A stretch of DNA of 64,000 nt from Himantopus leucocephalus (taxonomy: Eukaryota > Chordata > Aves > Charadriiformes > Recurvirostridae). The translations under genes were made by a program, and so were the position numbers. Below, piece after piece: positions 38,117-53,200 of the stretch. Where the stretch lies: NCBI GenBank assembly GCA_003993805.1, contig RSEF01000019.1:5394117-5458116 (forward strand), given 5' to 3'. The notes under the pieces were generated by a model that was not told the DNA's origin, ran no database searches, and saw only the letters and a program-made list of their open reading frames with translations. The first letter of the stretch is position 1. Every line of letters begins with the position of its first letter.

Positions 38117-41100
38117 TTATGCCTGGCTCCCTGGGGGCTGTGGGGCAGGGGGCTTCCCAGCACCCAGGCGCCGCGGTCCCCACCGTGGGGCTGAGGAGGG
38201 GGCGTGAGGCAGGGCAGGAGCCTCCTTGGCAGGTCCTGGGCCGGCAGCCCGGGAGAGGTGATGTCCGCCCTGCCTTGCTTCTGCAGTGCGCTTGAAGGGT
38301 TGGTTGTGCTTGCGCCGTCCCAGGCTGTTGCTTGTTAAAAGCCTTCAGTGAACTTCTTTTTCTGGCTCTTCTCTGCAAAAAGTTATTCCCGGCATCTAAC
38401 TGTTGCTTTTGCTGCACGCTGGGCTGGCTTGCTGTTGTTCCACCTATTTCCCTTTATAAACTTTTGTGGTGTTGGAAGTCTGTTTTCCCCTGTCTTTTCC
38501 TGATGGAATTGCTTTGGATGGTGAACTTGTCCCTTTCGGGAATGTGCTTGTTGAAGGAAATAGTGGAAAACCCCCTGTTTGGGAATATTAAAGCTGGAGG
38601 GGGCAAAGACACCTGGATTGCACTATTGGGAGTTAGTCATCAATGTGGAATTGATTCTTAGGAAGTCATCTTATTTGCAGGAGTAAGTACAGCTGGTGCA
38701 GCTTGGAGCGTGCTGTGGTCTGCCAGTGTTTTAGACCACGGGTTAGCTTGGGTTAGCTTTCAGAGCGTGAAAAGAGATAGTAATACTTGGTGGAATGCAT
38801 ATAGAGAAGAGGGATCACTGAGGTTTTCTGCCTAATCTGAATGAGTTTGGAAAACTGACATGGGTTTGTACTTTTACAGCTCTTTTAAACAGCAGAAACA
38901 TGCATCCAGTTGAGAAGCTGGAAAAGTCCAAGGAAGGATCGAGTCTCTGTTTCTAAATTCTGAATGTGAAATAGTGTTGGTGGGGTCATCCCTCTTTCCA
39001 CGGGGCTTTATACTTCATGTGGACTGTAGTGAGGAGCTGTGGGATTTAATTTTTTTGTTGTTGCTAGCCAGCAGAGCTGTGCTTAGTGGGATACAGTGAT
39101 GTACCCCTCCTTTTGCTACATAGAAGGGAATGTGCTTGCTTTCGGTATTTCTGTAGTTCTCTGAGAAATCCCGATTAGCTGCTGTGCACATGCAAGGCAA
39201 ATTTGCAGATTAACCTGCTGCAGGTGAGGAAATTGGTGTTTTGTTGGGGAAGGGATGGTGAGCCAGGCTGCTCCTGGAGAACTCGACGTTGTCCCAGTAC
39301 AGCTCTTGGTTTTCCTTCGGACGCGTCTTGTGCTGGTTGATTGCTCTGGTACAGAGTGTCTGGGTTCGGAGGGTCCTCTGTGTTGCACATGGATGTGATG
39401 GTACACGAGAACTATATTTGCAAAACGCTTTCCCGTGAAGCAGGGAGGATACCAGTGCTACTGGAGAAAAACACCTGACACAACTGAGCACTTTCTTTTA
39501 ATCTTCTAGTGTAAAAGCTTTGAAGAGTAAGGTGAAGAGTGGGCAGGAAGGAGGAGGTAGTGTCACACAGCTGGCTTAACCCTCTATTAATTAGTCCTGC
39601 TCTAATTGTGACAGACCTTTTGCTTTGTCATCACTTTGGAGTTGCCTCCTGTTCAGTCAATAATCTCTGGGGTGGTGCCTTCTGGGTAGCCAGGGTTGAG
39701 CAAGTAAGTGCCTTCTGCAACTTTTATTTTGTTTCTTCCAAAGCAGCTGGAGGAGCTCCACGGGGCCATACAATCAAAACTCCTTGCCTTGTCTTGAGGG
39801 AGGCTTTCCCTGCTGCTCGCCGCCCTTCGTGCTGGAGCTCACAGACACCATCAGCACTTTCTTGCAGAGCCGTTGGTGCAAGGTAACCTCTTTCTTTTGG
39901 GTGTCACAGGTTGGGGAGCATCTGTGGGCGCAGTTGGGTTTGGGGAGGGCGGCTGGCAGCGAGAGCTGACAGGACGGGAGCTGGGAGCGATGGTTTCTTT
40001 ACCCAGTTCACCCGCAGCAAAAGTGACACGTGGAGCCGTGTCTGGACTGAAATTTCATTTGATCTTTACTCTCTCCTTTGGCTGTTGCCACGCAGCCAAG
40101 ATAACGTGTTTGCTTAGTCCTGAAGGACTGGGGAAAAGGCTTCCCCGCTCAGGTCTGTGCTCCTGCCATCTCCTCCACATCCCTTTCCTCTGGTATAACA
40201 GAAAGCCGCCCGACAGTTACCTCTGCTGACACTGAACTTTGTTCTGTTTCCTGACGTGGGCTCTTCTGCCTCTAAAAACACAATTCGTAGAACTTGCATA
40301 AGTTGCTTTCCCAATGTGATCATTTGATCCGAGTGGTGAAGATTACTTTATACACACTATTGTTGAGAGTGAGTCACAAGCCCTGCAGTGACAGGTGCAC
40401 CTCTGTCAAGATTGTTTTTTGAGAGAGTTTGAAATTTCATATATCTGAACAAATAATTATAGGCTGCTCGTAATCTCTTGCTACTTCTCCACAAGTAAAC
40501 ATTCAAGTCAATTGCGTGCTGCTGATTGCTCACAGAATCTGGAAAGAGTGAAAGAGGAGCGCTTGCATCTCTGGTGGCTTCTCTAGGTCCACAAGTCCAC
40601 AAGAGTGGCTGAGTTTGACCCATGGTGGCAGATTGTTGTAGTATTATTGCTTAGTTATCAGCCACTTCTGGGCCTCCAGTTACTCCTTTGCAAGAAATAA
40701 AGTAGAATTATTGGCTGATTTTCCTTTCCATTCTTGGTGGATGCGGTAGGAGATGGGGAGCTTCAGAGTTAAAGATGGGGTTGGCTTTTTCTCCTTGGAA
40801 AATCTGGCTCTGGCAGTGCATGTGCAAGTCGGCTGGGAAGGTTTAGTAACCAGCTTAGGGAGTTGGTAGGTCTTTGTGGTGCTGGCAAGTACACTGGATC
40901 TTGCTGCGTGGTTGCTTGTGAAATGCATCTATTGACTTGCTTTCACGGGTCATTGCTAGCATCCCTGGCTTCTAGCTAACTCCAAGCTGTGGAGGAGCAA
41001 GCTGATAAAATGCCTGCGAGGATTGTGCAAGCCCTGGTTGTGTAACAGGGCTGTATGCATAACTGCTTGAGGTAAGAGGAGCAGCTCGTGTTACGGAGGG

Positions 41101-44100
41101 AAAGAAAAATCCTGTGTCAAGTATCTTCTGTTTATGTTGACCATACTGGGGTGGGAGTGTGGAGTTGGAGAGCTGCAGTTTTTGCAACTCGGGATCAGCC
41201 TGTCCGCCTGTGACCCCGCTTATTCCCTGCCTGACTTGTCTGTTGTCCCATGGCCCTTTTCGGCATGGGGGCATCTGCTTTGAGTACGGAGCTGATGTTC
41301 TGGGGTCTGCTAGTGCACATGGTTGTGTGTGATTGCAGAGGACTGGGCTGGGTAGTTGCTTGTATTTCACAAGTGTTCAAAAAAAGTGAAATACAGCTCA
41401 GATCACCTTACCCGTAGCGGGCAGGGAGGTTCATCGGGTGGTTGAACACGCTTCTAATAGGGCAGCCAGATGTGAAGCCTGGGTCTGGGACCCGGAGGAC
41501 AGCTCTCTTGTGGTGATGTAAGGACCATACAGTAACACATCCTTCCCTTACAGCAGTGTAGGAGACAGGCATGTAATGTGTGAAATGCTTCCACATCCTC
41601 AGAGGAAAGCTACCTCGTAATACAGAATGTCCCAGCTCCATACAAATAGTGCTTGCTTTTCTTTAAATAAATAAATCCCCAAAACATACTGTTCAGATCT
41701 GAGGTCTTTACAGTTCTTAAACCTTTGCAGGATATTTTTAACCGCATCCCTGTGGTGTACTTCCAGCTGTTAGTTTCAAAGGAAATCTCCCAAATGAGAA
41801 CAGTATTAGAGGATTTTGCTGTCCAAAATCTTCCTCGTAGAAGAGGTCAAAGTCTGTGGCTACCCACCCTGTCTGTAGTGCTCCTCTCCCTGTAGTGGCT
41901 GCAGGCAAAATCAGTTTGTCACACGAACCCTTGACAAACAGGGTGAGCAAAAGGCCAGTTTGGAGGAGGATGTTTTCTCTGAACTTTTAGCTGTGGCACC
42001 ATTAGGTACAAGACTTGCAAAAGAGGTTGCTGAAAAAATACCATATTCCCCTCTTGACCTTAAAAAAAACATCTTCAGCAGGACCTGAACCAGGTGAAAT
42101 ACACGCCTGAGTGGGTTGCTCCTGTTATTTTTCAGCATAGCCTTCTGAGCAGTTGGTTTGACTGAGTAGTGCCCATGGTAGTTGGCAAAAGGGTGGTCTA
42201 AAACTCCTGCAGTCTTGTCCCAACTCCCAAATGTCAGCGGTGTTGAGCCCCCTGTTCCCCTTTCAAACGATGCCTGAAGCACAGTGCACTGATTTTGTCC
42301 CTCCCTGGGAAGGGAGGCGGGGTAACAGTATTAGCAGGGGGTTCTGTTTACCTGCTGTTCTTGGGTTTTGTTTATCCTGTAATCCTCGACACTTGTTTTT
42401 CTGTGCTGGCTCATGTTAATCTGCGTCAAGGAAGGTGTTCAGGTGCCTAAGCTGGTGAGATGCCCCACATCCTTGATTAAAGGTTGAGAGACAGGCTTTT
42501 ACCTGGTGAAAGGAAGTGTGCAAATTCAGTAATTCTGGATTGATTTCTTTTAAGGCAACTTGGCAAGTTTGAATTCACTTTCGTGTTGGATAATGCCTTA
42601 AGTCCTTCAGTTCATTGTAATGACCTTACTGCATAGCCCCACCTTGCTGTATCTGTAGAGTTGCTTTCTGCCTCAGTAAAACTGCTCCTCCTCTTCTCTT
42701 CCTTGCTTTTACAGCTGCTCTGCTGTCCTTGAATAAGACCTATTGGCCAGAAAACAAATCCAAGTGTGACAGTGAAAGCTCAAATATGCAGTATTTCAAG
42801 CTCCAGACTGACTGAGGCACACTCCACATCTGTCTTGTGCCTAAAATAGAAGTTCTGCTGATGTCTGAGCCGGTATGTCAAGGTCTGGTTAGAAGAGACC
42901 TTGCACAGCGAGAGTAATTTGTTCTGTTCCACAAAAAAAACCTGGCTTTTGTGTTTCTTAACCCTACTCAAGGTGCTGCTGCACCCCAGTCCTCTCTTCA
43001 GATTGGGGTTTCTGAGTTGGTACAAGTGCTGGGAGGCACTTCCCCAGTATTGTGTAGAGAAACTCTGCTGCTTTCCACCCTTCTTTATGGAGCTGGTGGT
43101 TGTTGATGGGATGTTGTGGAATGTGCTGGGATTTTTTTTAAATACGTGCAAAGAAAGTGGTACAGAAGTGCTAGGCGTAGTGAGCCTTCAAGTGTAGTGA
43201 AAGCCAAACCCTGTTGTCGCACGCACTGGTGAATGTCAGCCCTGGATCACTGCTCGTTATCGCTGTGATGAGGAAAGCTCGTTGTGTGCAGTGGCTGCCC
43301 TGTTTCAAGGTGAGCACCAACACAGGTGCTGGAGCTGAGGCTGATGGGGTTGAGGAAGCCATGAGGTTTCCCACTGTGCCTTCTTTCCCCGGCACAGCCC
43401 CCAGGAGCCCAGGAACTCGCCCGCAGGGTGAGCCCACGCAGACCAGACCAAGCACAGCCACTCATCTGACCAGACCAAAGGCCTCTTATTGAGGGGAAAT
43501 GTGATCTCTGTGTGGCAGAGCTACAGAGAAAAGGCTAATTCAAGGGCTGTTGAAGGCAATGCTAAATAACCTGCATGTAAGCGCCAGCTTCAATGGTTTG
43601 CTTTTGTTTTGGAAAGGGCCACTTTTCTTGCCAGGTCTGCTTTTACTAAAAAGGAAGGGAAAAAGAGCTAATTTGAGACTTGCCTTGGCCAGTAACTGGC
43701 ACAGGCTGATGTAAACAGAATTTTTTATTCTAAGACGTTGCATTCATACCTGAAGAGGAATGAGAGAAGATCTGGTTTTGCCCCAAGGGTTTCATGGCCT
43801 AATACCACACACTAGGATGCAGGAAAGGCTTCGCTGCAGTGGGATTCAGAAGAGACCAGGCATGGGAATCGGGGCAGAAATGCCATCTCCGCAGCAGCCC
43901 TGCTCTCTTTCTGGTGCTGCTGACCCTCCTCCTTCCTCATGGGCTCGTGTCCGTGGGGCTCCTCTTCCTGACGCACATCAGTAACCCGCCTGTCTTGTAT
44001 CTTTAGTGGGTGAAAGAAGAAAACCCTTTGCCGGTCACAAGACTGCATTCCTGTTTGTAAGCAAGTCTCTTCCTTCTCCACTGCTACCGCTGCGCAGAGC

Positions 44101-47100
44101 CACGGGGGCTCGCTGTGGCTTCCTTTTGGTGCCGCCGTCCGTGCGAGCTCCTGACAAGCTTTGCAGATGCGATGAGGGACTTGTGAGAGGGCTGCTGAGT
44201 GGTGTGGTTTTCTTTTTTTTTTTCTCCCATATGTTTCAGTTGGTTTTTAATTTAATTTCTATTTACAGTCTTCCCATTTTGCTGTTGTTTCTAAAGCTCT
44301 AGCTGCAGGTCCATGCTGTGCAAAGAGGAGTTTCCATTTGCTTTGGCTGCTTATTTCCACAGTGTGTCTCCCCTCTGTTCTGAAGTTGTCGTTTGGGGCT
44401 GTGCTGTGATGCCAGTGGAAGAAACTGATCTCTAATTTAAAACTGCGCGGATTTTTTTTTAAGCCTCTTCTCGAGGCTGATCGTGTCCCTGATCTGTGTC
44501 GTGCCATGGTCCCGTGCAAGGATGGTCAGCACAAGAGAAAGGGTGATGCCTGGGGCAGGCCAGGCACATGGTGGGGAGGGGGGGTCTGGTCGCGCACACC
44601 AACCTGCGCTTAGGGAATTCAAGTTGGTCCTTTTCCATCAGAAAAGTCACTTTTGCAGATCTCCTGAGTAATGCTGACATCCCCAGCCACGCAGAGCTTC
44701 CAGCGCTAGAAATCGTGACAGCTGTGTTTCCGCTCTGTTCGCTAATGCAATGCCTGTGCTGAGTCAGTGACACGAGGGTCATCATCATGTGGCTGCAGAG
44801 AGCAAGAAGAGTGCTCTGCCCAGTCAGCTCTGCCAGCACTGCCCCTTTGTCCCCTTCCCTGGTGTGGCTCTGTGGGGCTTTTACTGGGAGTCTGAACTGG
44901 AGAAAGCCAGTCTGAAACAACCAGTGGCTTTTTGAGTGTGTGCTGCTGTTAGAGGTGGTGGTGACTTGCATGAATTCCCATTTACAAGAAACCAGAAAGC
45001 AGTCCTTCGGTAAGTGTCCTTGCTGGATGTGAAGGGGGTGGCTAGCGTGGAGGAACTGGGCGCTCTAGGGCTTGTGTTGGCAGCGAGGTATTGCTGCGAG
45101 ACATGTGGCGAGCTCATTCCTGCAGGCATGGTTTGTCCTCAAACCGGCTGCCTGATGTCCCCGCTAGCAGTTAGATGAGACAGCCTGGACCTTGCTGCGG
45201 GCTGGGGAAGGCTTGGCTGCCTGCACCCTGCTGAGCTCCCTTTGAGTGGTGCCTGGCACCGGTGCGAGTGTTGGGCAGAGGGTGACTAATGGCATTGCGT
45301 GCATTTATGTCACTCAGTTCCTTCTCTGACTCAGTTGTCACGGATTTTTGTGTGTACATGTTACAAAACAGAGCTTCTGCCTGCAGCTCCTGCCTTTATC
45401 TGCAGGTGTCCAAAGGGCACTGACGCTGCTTGGTTCCCGTTGGGGAAACTCCGACTGTTTCAATAAGCGCAGGGGGCATGGGAGATGGGGGTGCAGCCGC
45501 TGTGCTGCCCCTTGCCAGGGCAGGCAGAGTCCATAGGGCACAGTGTGACGCGTGCCTGTTGCTGCGTGGGTGTGGGGGGATCGGGAGCGTGCTGTGTTGA
45601 GCTGAACGTGGGAGATTCTTGCTGCTACAGGCTGTGATTGGTGGGAGCCGGGGGATCGGGTTATTGGAGGTGGGAGCAGTGCTGGGCTTGGTCAGCAATC
45701 TTCCTTCTCCTTTCCTTCTCACGTGAGCAGGGCTGACACCACAGCTCGCAGTGTGCTTATGATGGCACAGGGCAAAGGAGAGTCAAGCACAGAGCTTGGT
45801 CGCTTGTTTTTGCAGCTAGAGTCGCAGGCTGAAGTCCTGGTCTGGGACTGGGAAGTCAAATTGTCCTGAGATGCTTAAAACTCATCACAGACATTACATT
45901 AAAAAAAAGGCTACTTCGAGTTCACGAAGAACCGACTTCCTGCCGAAGTCACCAGCTTAGCTTTAGAGCCAAGGCTTTTTGGTCACTCGAAGATACTACA
46001 GTGTGACTCGCAGAAACATCCTTGCACTGGGCAGAAAGGGAGACCTCCCAGTAATGTTTCATGACCGTGGTGCTGTGCTCTGGCATGGTTTTGGGGGCAC
46101 CTGCTGCACCGTCTCCTAATGCTGCTGTCAGCTGTGTGCAAGAGAGAGGAGGGAAGAACAGATCTCTTCAGGTTGCTGACAGCTTGGTTGTTCGAGCGCT
46201 CCCCATACTGTCTTGTTTGTTGTAATACTATTTTTCTTTCTATTTTAGTATTGTTAACCGTGTGATGTGATAGCACCTTTAGTGCCCATGGAAATCATGG
46301 GGGATTGGAGGATTCCTGGCACTGCCAATGCTTCCCATCCTTTGCTTCAGAGATGCGCGTGAGAATTAGGAGTATATTTTTTTTAATACAAGAAGGAAGT
46401 GCATCTGTTTGGTAGCATGGAGATGTGCCAAGGGGGTCCCCAGTGATTTCAGTGATTGCAAGCTGCCGTGTATCAAGCAAATTCCCAGGTTTAGGAGCTA
46501 CATTCAGAGGCTGAAAAGCTGTGCTAAAATACAGCATTGCTTGATTCCAACGTTTCAAAATGTTGTGACTTTTCTGTGTGATGTAGATGCCTCGCATCTC
46601 GCCTGAGACTGATTGCTTTACACCAGATACTGTGTGCATAGACAAGGATCCAGGAACTGGAGCCGTGATTTAAAGGAAAAAACAAAACGCCAAACCTAAA
46701 CCAAAAAATTGAAAAGAGGAAGTCTGTCTTACCTTGATTGAAGGTACAATAAACATTGGGAGTAAAATAACTACCCTTGAAACTGGTGTCAGGGGAAATT
46801 TTACTTCTGATTCATAAATATATTTCTTTTTTTTTTCCCCCTTTGGAAAAAAAAAAAACAGTCTGATTCTATCAGGGTCCTTCCAGAGACTGCAGAATTT
46901 CCAGAATAGCTAAATTCCAAGTAAGAGACAGGTTTCTTTTCACTGAAAGTTGGAGAAGGACATGTATTTGAAAATGAATTGCTGTGAACTTCTGCAAAAT
47001 ATTTGTTACAGCCAACTAGGTAAGACTGAGATAAATTGAGAAATAATCTTCCTGTGCTAGGTGAAGTGAGTTAAATAAATAGTTCCTGAGTTATGACAAC

Positions 47101-50100
47101 CCTTTAAAAAAAAGAAGTGTGAGGTCTTCTTCCACATCCTTTGCCTTTCTCTTGATACATCTAAGCAAACCTTTTCCTAAGGGTGGGGAGCAAAAAGAAA
47201 AACCTGTAGCTCAGATGTAGGACTCGAATAATTAAATGTCCAGGACCAGATGGAGCTCATAATCAAAATTAAAGCAGTTCTCATGTCTCTGGTTCCATCA
47301 CTAGAGGATGACTGTGTTTCCTTCCAGGGTTAGAGGTCAGTATATAACCTTTATGCTATGGAGACTTGTGAATGAAAAGAGGAGACCAAACCAAGACTCT
47401 GGTCTATGCACCAGACCCATAAGCCTCCAGAAATGGTGCTCTTCCCTCTGGCTGTGGGTGTGCGGAGTAAGCGGGTGGTCCAGGTGCAGCTGGAAGGTTC
47501 TCCTTTGAAGCGCTGGAGAGCTGCAGTGTGGTGAAGGCCAGGAGATAGCACGGCTTCCTCCCCCGCGTCTGTCCACGCTGCATTCCCAGGAGCTTCCCAC
47601 CCGAGGATGCCTCCTTCCAAGGCATCGCTGCTTGGGAGAGCAGACCACCTCTGGAGGCTTGAAAAAGCAAAACCACTCGTGGCTGCTGCTTGTCCCTTCT
47701 GCTCTGGGAGGCCAGAAGCTCTGCTACTTTGGGCATGGCAATGAATTGCTGCTGCAGGTGTAGCCCTTGCCTGGCTGATGAGCCCAGGAGCTCTTCTCTT
47801 GCTCTGTGTAAGGGCAGCTGGTGAATATCCATGTCTGAGCTATCTGGAGCTGGGAGGGGAATTGCTGTGGGGCCAGGTGTATGCAGCTTGTGTGCGTTCT
47901 GACCTGGGCTGGCTGCCGCTCACCGGGGATGTGTCTAACTTGAAACTCCCCTCCATGTGCAGTTTGTTACAGGGGTTGCTGCTGTCCTCTCTGTATGGAG
48001 GCTTTTCCAGGGCTTGGCTGCTGCTGCGAGTGCTGGATTTGGTGCTCAAAAGGGAAGGGGTGCAGCTCCTGCCCCAAACCAGCTTAGTGTGGTCTCCATC
48101 GACCTTGGGTTATTCTCATGGCTTCCTCTGAGCAAAGGTTTGTCATTGTCTTATGTGCCATGGGAAGGGACTTGTGAAGGCAATAAACTAGAAACGTTTT
48201 TCCCCCCACCAGTGCCTTCCCTCGGTGTCAATTGCTGGACCTGCTGCTCACTGATTTACTGGAACCCAACACGAAGGAGGAGAGGGACCCTGCTGGGAGC
48301 TGTGCATTGTTGGCAACTAAGCTCCAGTTGTGGAGGCTTTAACTTAACAGTTTAGTCTACAGCTGTACAGAAATAACACCCAGCTCTTGTTTGGCTCTGA
48401 GATCCAGCGATGGAAAGCCTGTCTGCAAGGGCGGGAGGACAGGATGACCTGCCTGATGGAGAGGGATGGGCAATTTGCTTGTCTGCAGTCGCATCGTTAA
48501 CATTTTTCTTCCACCCCTCTGCTTAGTGTCATCTCTGGGAACCTAATGGGAAGTGTTTTAGTGCCCTTTGTAGTACAGTCACTTGCCAAGTTCTCCACTA
48601 AATTAAACTTCTCATGAGGTGGAGAGCTGGTTGGGCTGCAAAAATCAGCTCGCCAATGATTGCTACCAGGTGGCTGTGGACTTCTCCTTGCGCTCTGCAG
48701 AGCTGACTTTTGTAGCTGGTGGCCCATAGCAGAGTACTTCCTTTTCTTCGGAGCTGGAATTTTCCTTGGTGGGGTAACTAGGGGCTCTTATTTGCTGAAG
48801 ACTTTACCTGGTGTCTGTTGTTAGTGCTCTCTAAGCATCACCCTTTTTTTCCCGGCTCCTGAATGCATTAGCATAACCTTAAACTTCAGTCAGTTTTCTT
48901 TCTCAGCCCAGGGACAACTTGGAGTTCATTGCTTCTCTTTCAGCCCCCCAGGAAAGCTGCATGGGAGCTTTTCTCCAACAGGCAGGTTTGCTGAGCAGGT
49001 TAACTCTCCCCTCGCGGCTCAGTCTCGGGACATGTCCTTTCTCTCTGGTGGCACCCTGACGGCTCTGAGTCACTTTTCTGTGTGCGAGTTCAAATGTCCA
49101 TGGTCTCCTGCGTTGGCAGGATGCCCAAGTACAAGAAGAGAGTCACTTTGCCCTTACAAATCAAGTTTTGAGTTAATTATCTGTTTGCTTGGACAGAGTG
49201 TGTCCTTGTGTGTTGGGAAGATAATCTTGCGATCTGGACGAGGGTCAGAGCAGTTCAGAGCTTTGGCAGAGCAGCGGGAGGGAGGGAGCAATGGGTGGCT
49301 CCGCAGGGGAAGGACAGGGGCCATGGGGCTAGTCAAGGACTTGAGGGCTGGGTGCTCATCCTTTGCACTACTGTGGACTCAGGGTATGGCCATGGGCAAG
49401 TCACAAGTCACTTAAACTCTGCCTTGGCAAATGGGAAGGAGTAATTCAAGGAGACGGAAGTTAAACTGGGGAAGATAGTGGAGGGGACTGGGAAGTCAGA
49501 GTCCTAAAAAGAGGTGGATAGTAAATCGAAAGCGTTTATCGCTTATGTTGTAATAACCTAATGCGAGGATGCTCACAAAAGTACCATGCCACAGTCCCGC
49601 TCTGTGGTTTATAAGCACAGCAGTAGGTCTGGGGCATCGTATCACCTTGTGGAAAGGAGGGAGAAAGCCCCAGATCTGTGGGGTGACTGGAAGAGTATGG
49701 CCTTCCCCCACTAACACCCCCTGGGCTCCGTGGTCAGTGAGTGCTTTAGTAAAGGCTGGCCACAAGTTCCTCTTGAGTCTTGCTGGGGTATTAGTAGTAG
49801 CCAGGTATGGCCCCCTGGATGGAATGTGGTGCTGGTGGAGAGGGAGCGGAAGTCACTTCTGGTAGATCTGCACAGATGCAACGGGAAGGGAAAAGCTTGG
49901 TGAGACAGTGAGATAGCTTGGGACACACAAGGATCTCGCAGTATTGTGGTGCAAAGCCTCTCTCCAAAGAATTGTTAGGCTGCCTCGTTCTCCTGGGAGT
50001 AAACGTATAGTGGAAAAGCATACTCTGAGTGTCCCTTAATGCTCTTCTGGTCTTCTGTGGCACTGTGTGACTGCTGGCGTTCATTTGTTTTTCCTTGCTT

Positions 50101-50104
50101 ACAG
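38117..50104 (+). other. POR intron 1
   Basis: About 12 kb between the CpG island and the first coding exon. No coding exon, recognisable transposon family or RNA gene was found. The many open frames are short and unrelated to known families. Confidence 0.6.
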
Positions 50105-50118
50105 TGCCTCTGACCATC

Positions 50119-50297
50119 ATGGGGGACGCTGGCATGGAACCGAACATCTCCCCTCCCGACAGCGCTGCACAGCAAGACTCTCTCTTCAGCATGACGGACG
50201 TGTTTCTCATCTCGCTCATCACCGGGCTTTTTACTTATTGGTTCTTCTTCCGCAAGAAAAAGGAGGAAGTCCCAGACCTCCCCAAAATACAATCAGT
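50119..50297 (+). CDS. POR: POR coding exon 1 (ER membrane anchor)
   Basis: 179 nt, 59 codons plus 2. The exon itself starts at 50105 after acceptor cttacag. It encodes MGDAGMEPNISPPDSAAQQD, the single transmembrane helix, and RKKKEEVPDLPKIQS. The donor is AGT|GTAAGT. Confidence 0.95.
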
Positions 50298-53200
50298 GTA
50301 AGTAACAACTCTCAAGCAGCACGGAGTGAGTGTAGCTTTCTGTCTTGCTTATGGTGGGTCCTTGGAGGCTGTGCGGGGAGTTCAGCTGGATTCTGGGAGG
50401 TCCTCAGGTGAAGAGACTTGGTCCCAAAGTGCATTTCTCTCACCTCACGTTTCTTCTGAGCTGTTCACCTCACAATGCCGAAATCCCCACAGTAGAGCCA
50501 GGCTGCAGTTCTGCCTTACCCCCACCGTGTGGCCCAAATCAGTAGTTTGTGTTTCCCAAGCAAGGCAAGAAAAGCTGAGGCAGAAAAGCAGCTGGCTGTA
50601 CTTCAAAACTCTTAAGGATTGCTTTGGCTATTGTCTGTGTTTTCTGATAAAAGTCATATTTAGATAAACCTGGAGAAAGGTGGACTTTCTCTTAAGCAGT
50701 TTTCCTATTGGAAATCTTATCTACCCTTAGCTATGAAGAGAAGAAATAGTCTTGGGGAGCTGGGAGAGAGTTCCTGGGCATGAGCTGCTTGGCAACTCTT
50801 GTGAAACTTGCTTGGCTTTGATGCCAGGTTGCCGCAGCAGCAGGAGACTGTATTTGGAGAGGGAGAAGTCCTTGTTCCACCCTGTCTTCTGCAAAGGGCA
50901 GGAGCGAGCCACGTTGGTGGAGATGTGGGTGCATTTAGTTTGTTGTCTCAGTCACATACCAAGCTTAACATCAGTTTTCTGCTGGGCTTTTTAGCTCATT
51001 CCTTCAGTTTCCTCCTGGAGCATCAGTAAGAGCAGTAAAGAAGTTTGAAACCCACTGCAGCAGAGACTGTAGAAGCTGCTGTTGTGCAATACCTTTCCTT
51101 TTAGTCTCCTGGGATCTGTTCCCTGCGTGGGTGCAGTTTGCCTCAAAGAGAAGACCAGCCTCAGCCTTAGCCCAGCTCTGCACTTTCTGGTATTAGGCCT
51201 TTGCAGGAGGTGACCACGCAACAAAGGTGAATCCTTTGGGTTTATAATGCTGGCTGCAAATTTACTGTAGGCCGTCCCAGTCCTGAGTGGTTAGTTGTGA
51301 GGCCATGTTGTGAGGAGGGGAAAAGTGATGCCTGGCTACTTGCACTAGCTTCAAGATTTAATACATGTGGTTGCACCAGCAAGGCATCCTGCATGAAGTG
51401 GATTTCTCCCCGCCACACTTAGTGGGTGCTGCTCTGGCAAGAAATACTTGTCAGTCCTTCATTTCAAGGTGTTACAGCCTGGTATGGAAAGAAGCTGTGG
51501 CAGGAGCTGTCTGTAGGCGGCTCAGATGAGGATGTTTGGTGAGAAACAAAGGCATCTCAGCAGGGGATTGATGCTCCTGTTACTCTGCGTGTAAAAGCTA
51601 AATCAAACACAGCAAGCAGTTGTGGCTCTTATCTCAGACCCATATGTCTGCCTTAGTGGGTTATGGTGCTTTCAGTTTTCAGGGCTCATTGTCCAGTGTT
51701 TGTGTTGTAATTCAGGTCATAATTGAAAATGAACAGGTTTGGTCGCATTGTTTCTGCTTTGGTCCAATCTGGTAGCAGAGGTGGCCCTCTCCCCTGGTCA
51801 CAGAGCCCTCTGCTTGAGGGCAAGCCTGGGATGGATACCGGGTCTGTTGTGAAATCCCTGGGTAATGGGAAGAGTAGCTCGCAGCTCAGAGCAGACCCTC
51901 AGGCAGGCTGCATGCACTGGTGTTGCAGGAGGATGGAAAGTATGTTTTCTGGCTAGGAAGGGTTTAAAAGGAATAAATGTCCCTGGCTGTGGTACTTTGG
52001 CAAAGCTGCACGCAGACAGGTGCATGCGAGGCTGGTAGCAACCCATCTGTCTATGCCTCCTTGGCCTTACCTTGGGAATTTGTTTGGTTGGATTGGTCGG
52101 ATACTTTCCCTCTCATGCCTGCGAGAGAGGGCTGTGTGTATCAGTGTGTGCGGTTGCCTCTGGAGATTGTAACAAGAACGGCTGCGTTGCGATGAGAACT
52201 AAGCTGGCTGGAGAAATGGCCCTATCAATCTGAAATTAGATCCTGACACAACGCAGATCAACTCGGAGAGCTCCCGTGCTCACCGTCCATGTGACTGTTT
52301 CCACCCACCACCCATCACGTGCAGCCCTTCCAGAGGCTGTCGTGACCTTGGAGAGAAGTCACGCTGCGGAGGGTCTTGCTAACCACCCCGGGTGCATGTT
52401 ACCACCTTGTCCTGCTGCAGGACCTCGGCACGTGGGCTTCCGTCTGAGGCTGGCTGGGTGTTTTGGCTTTGAGCTGACTCAGTGGTATTTTGCCTGTGTT
52501 TCCTGCGTGGAGTCTGTGCTGCCTTCCCCTTCTCCGTCTGCGTGGGAGATGGCTGGCAGGGAGCACTGTGCAACTGCTCTGTGGAAGAGCAGCACCTCCC
52601 GTCACCAAAAACCAGGGGGGAGAGGTGAAGTTGCTCTGGACCTTGTCTGACACAATTGCATTTTGGAAAAGTGACAGCCAGGCAGGTGGAGAACAAGAGG
52701 AGGCTTTGAAGTAGTTTTTGTCCGTACATTAAGTCTGACCCTGTCAGTCCCTGCTGCAGCCCTGCCGTGGTCATTGTAGCAAGCTGGTCTGAGGGTAGCG
52801 TGGACCCATAAGCGAAGGCTGTGGCTGGTGGCACATCCATCGTCTGGGAGGGAGACAGCAACTTCCCGCAGCTTTTGCAGTGTCATTTTATGTGATACTT
52901 GGAACTGGGAGGGAAATGAGTGGGGGAAAACAAACTTGTTCAGCCTTGGGTTTCCTTCCTTTCTGTCATCCTTGAGTCTAGGGTGGAGTTTCCTTTCTGA
53001 TGAACAAGCAAATAGGCAAGATACAGGATCGCACTGTCAGCTGCTGCCCGTGGCCGGCTGGATAGCAAGCTGGTCCACGGGCAGGCAGGGAAGGTGTCCC
53101 GGACCCATGGAGGGAGAGGACCTGCGGCAGGGCTATCTCTGTCTGAAGTGGAGAGCCTTGACCTTAAGAGGTGTTGCTTTTCTTCAACACATTCTCTGCA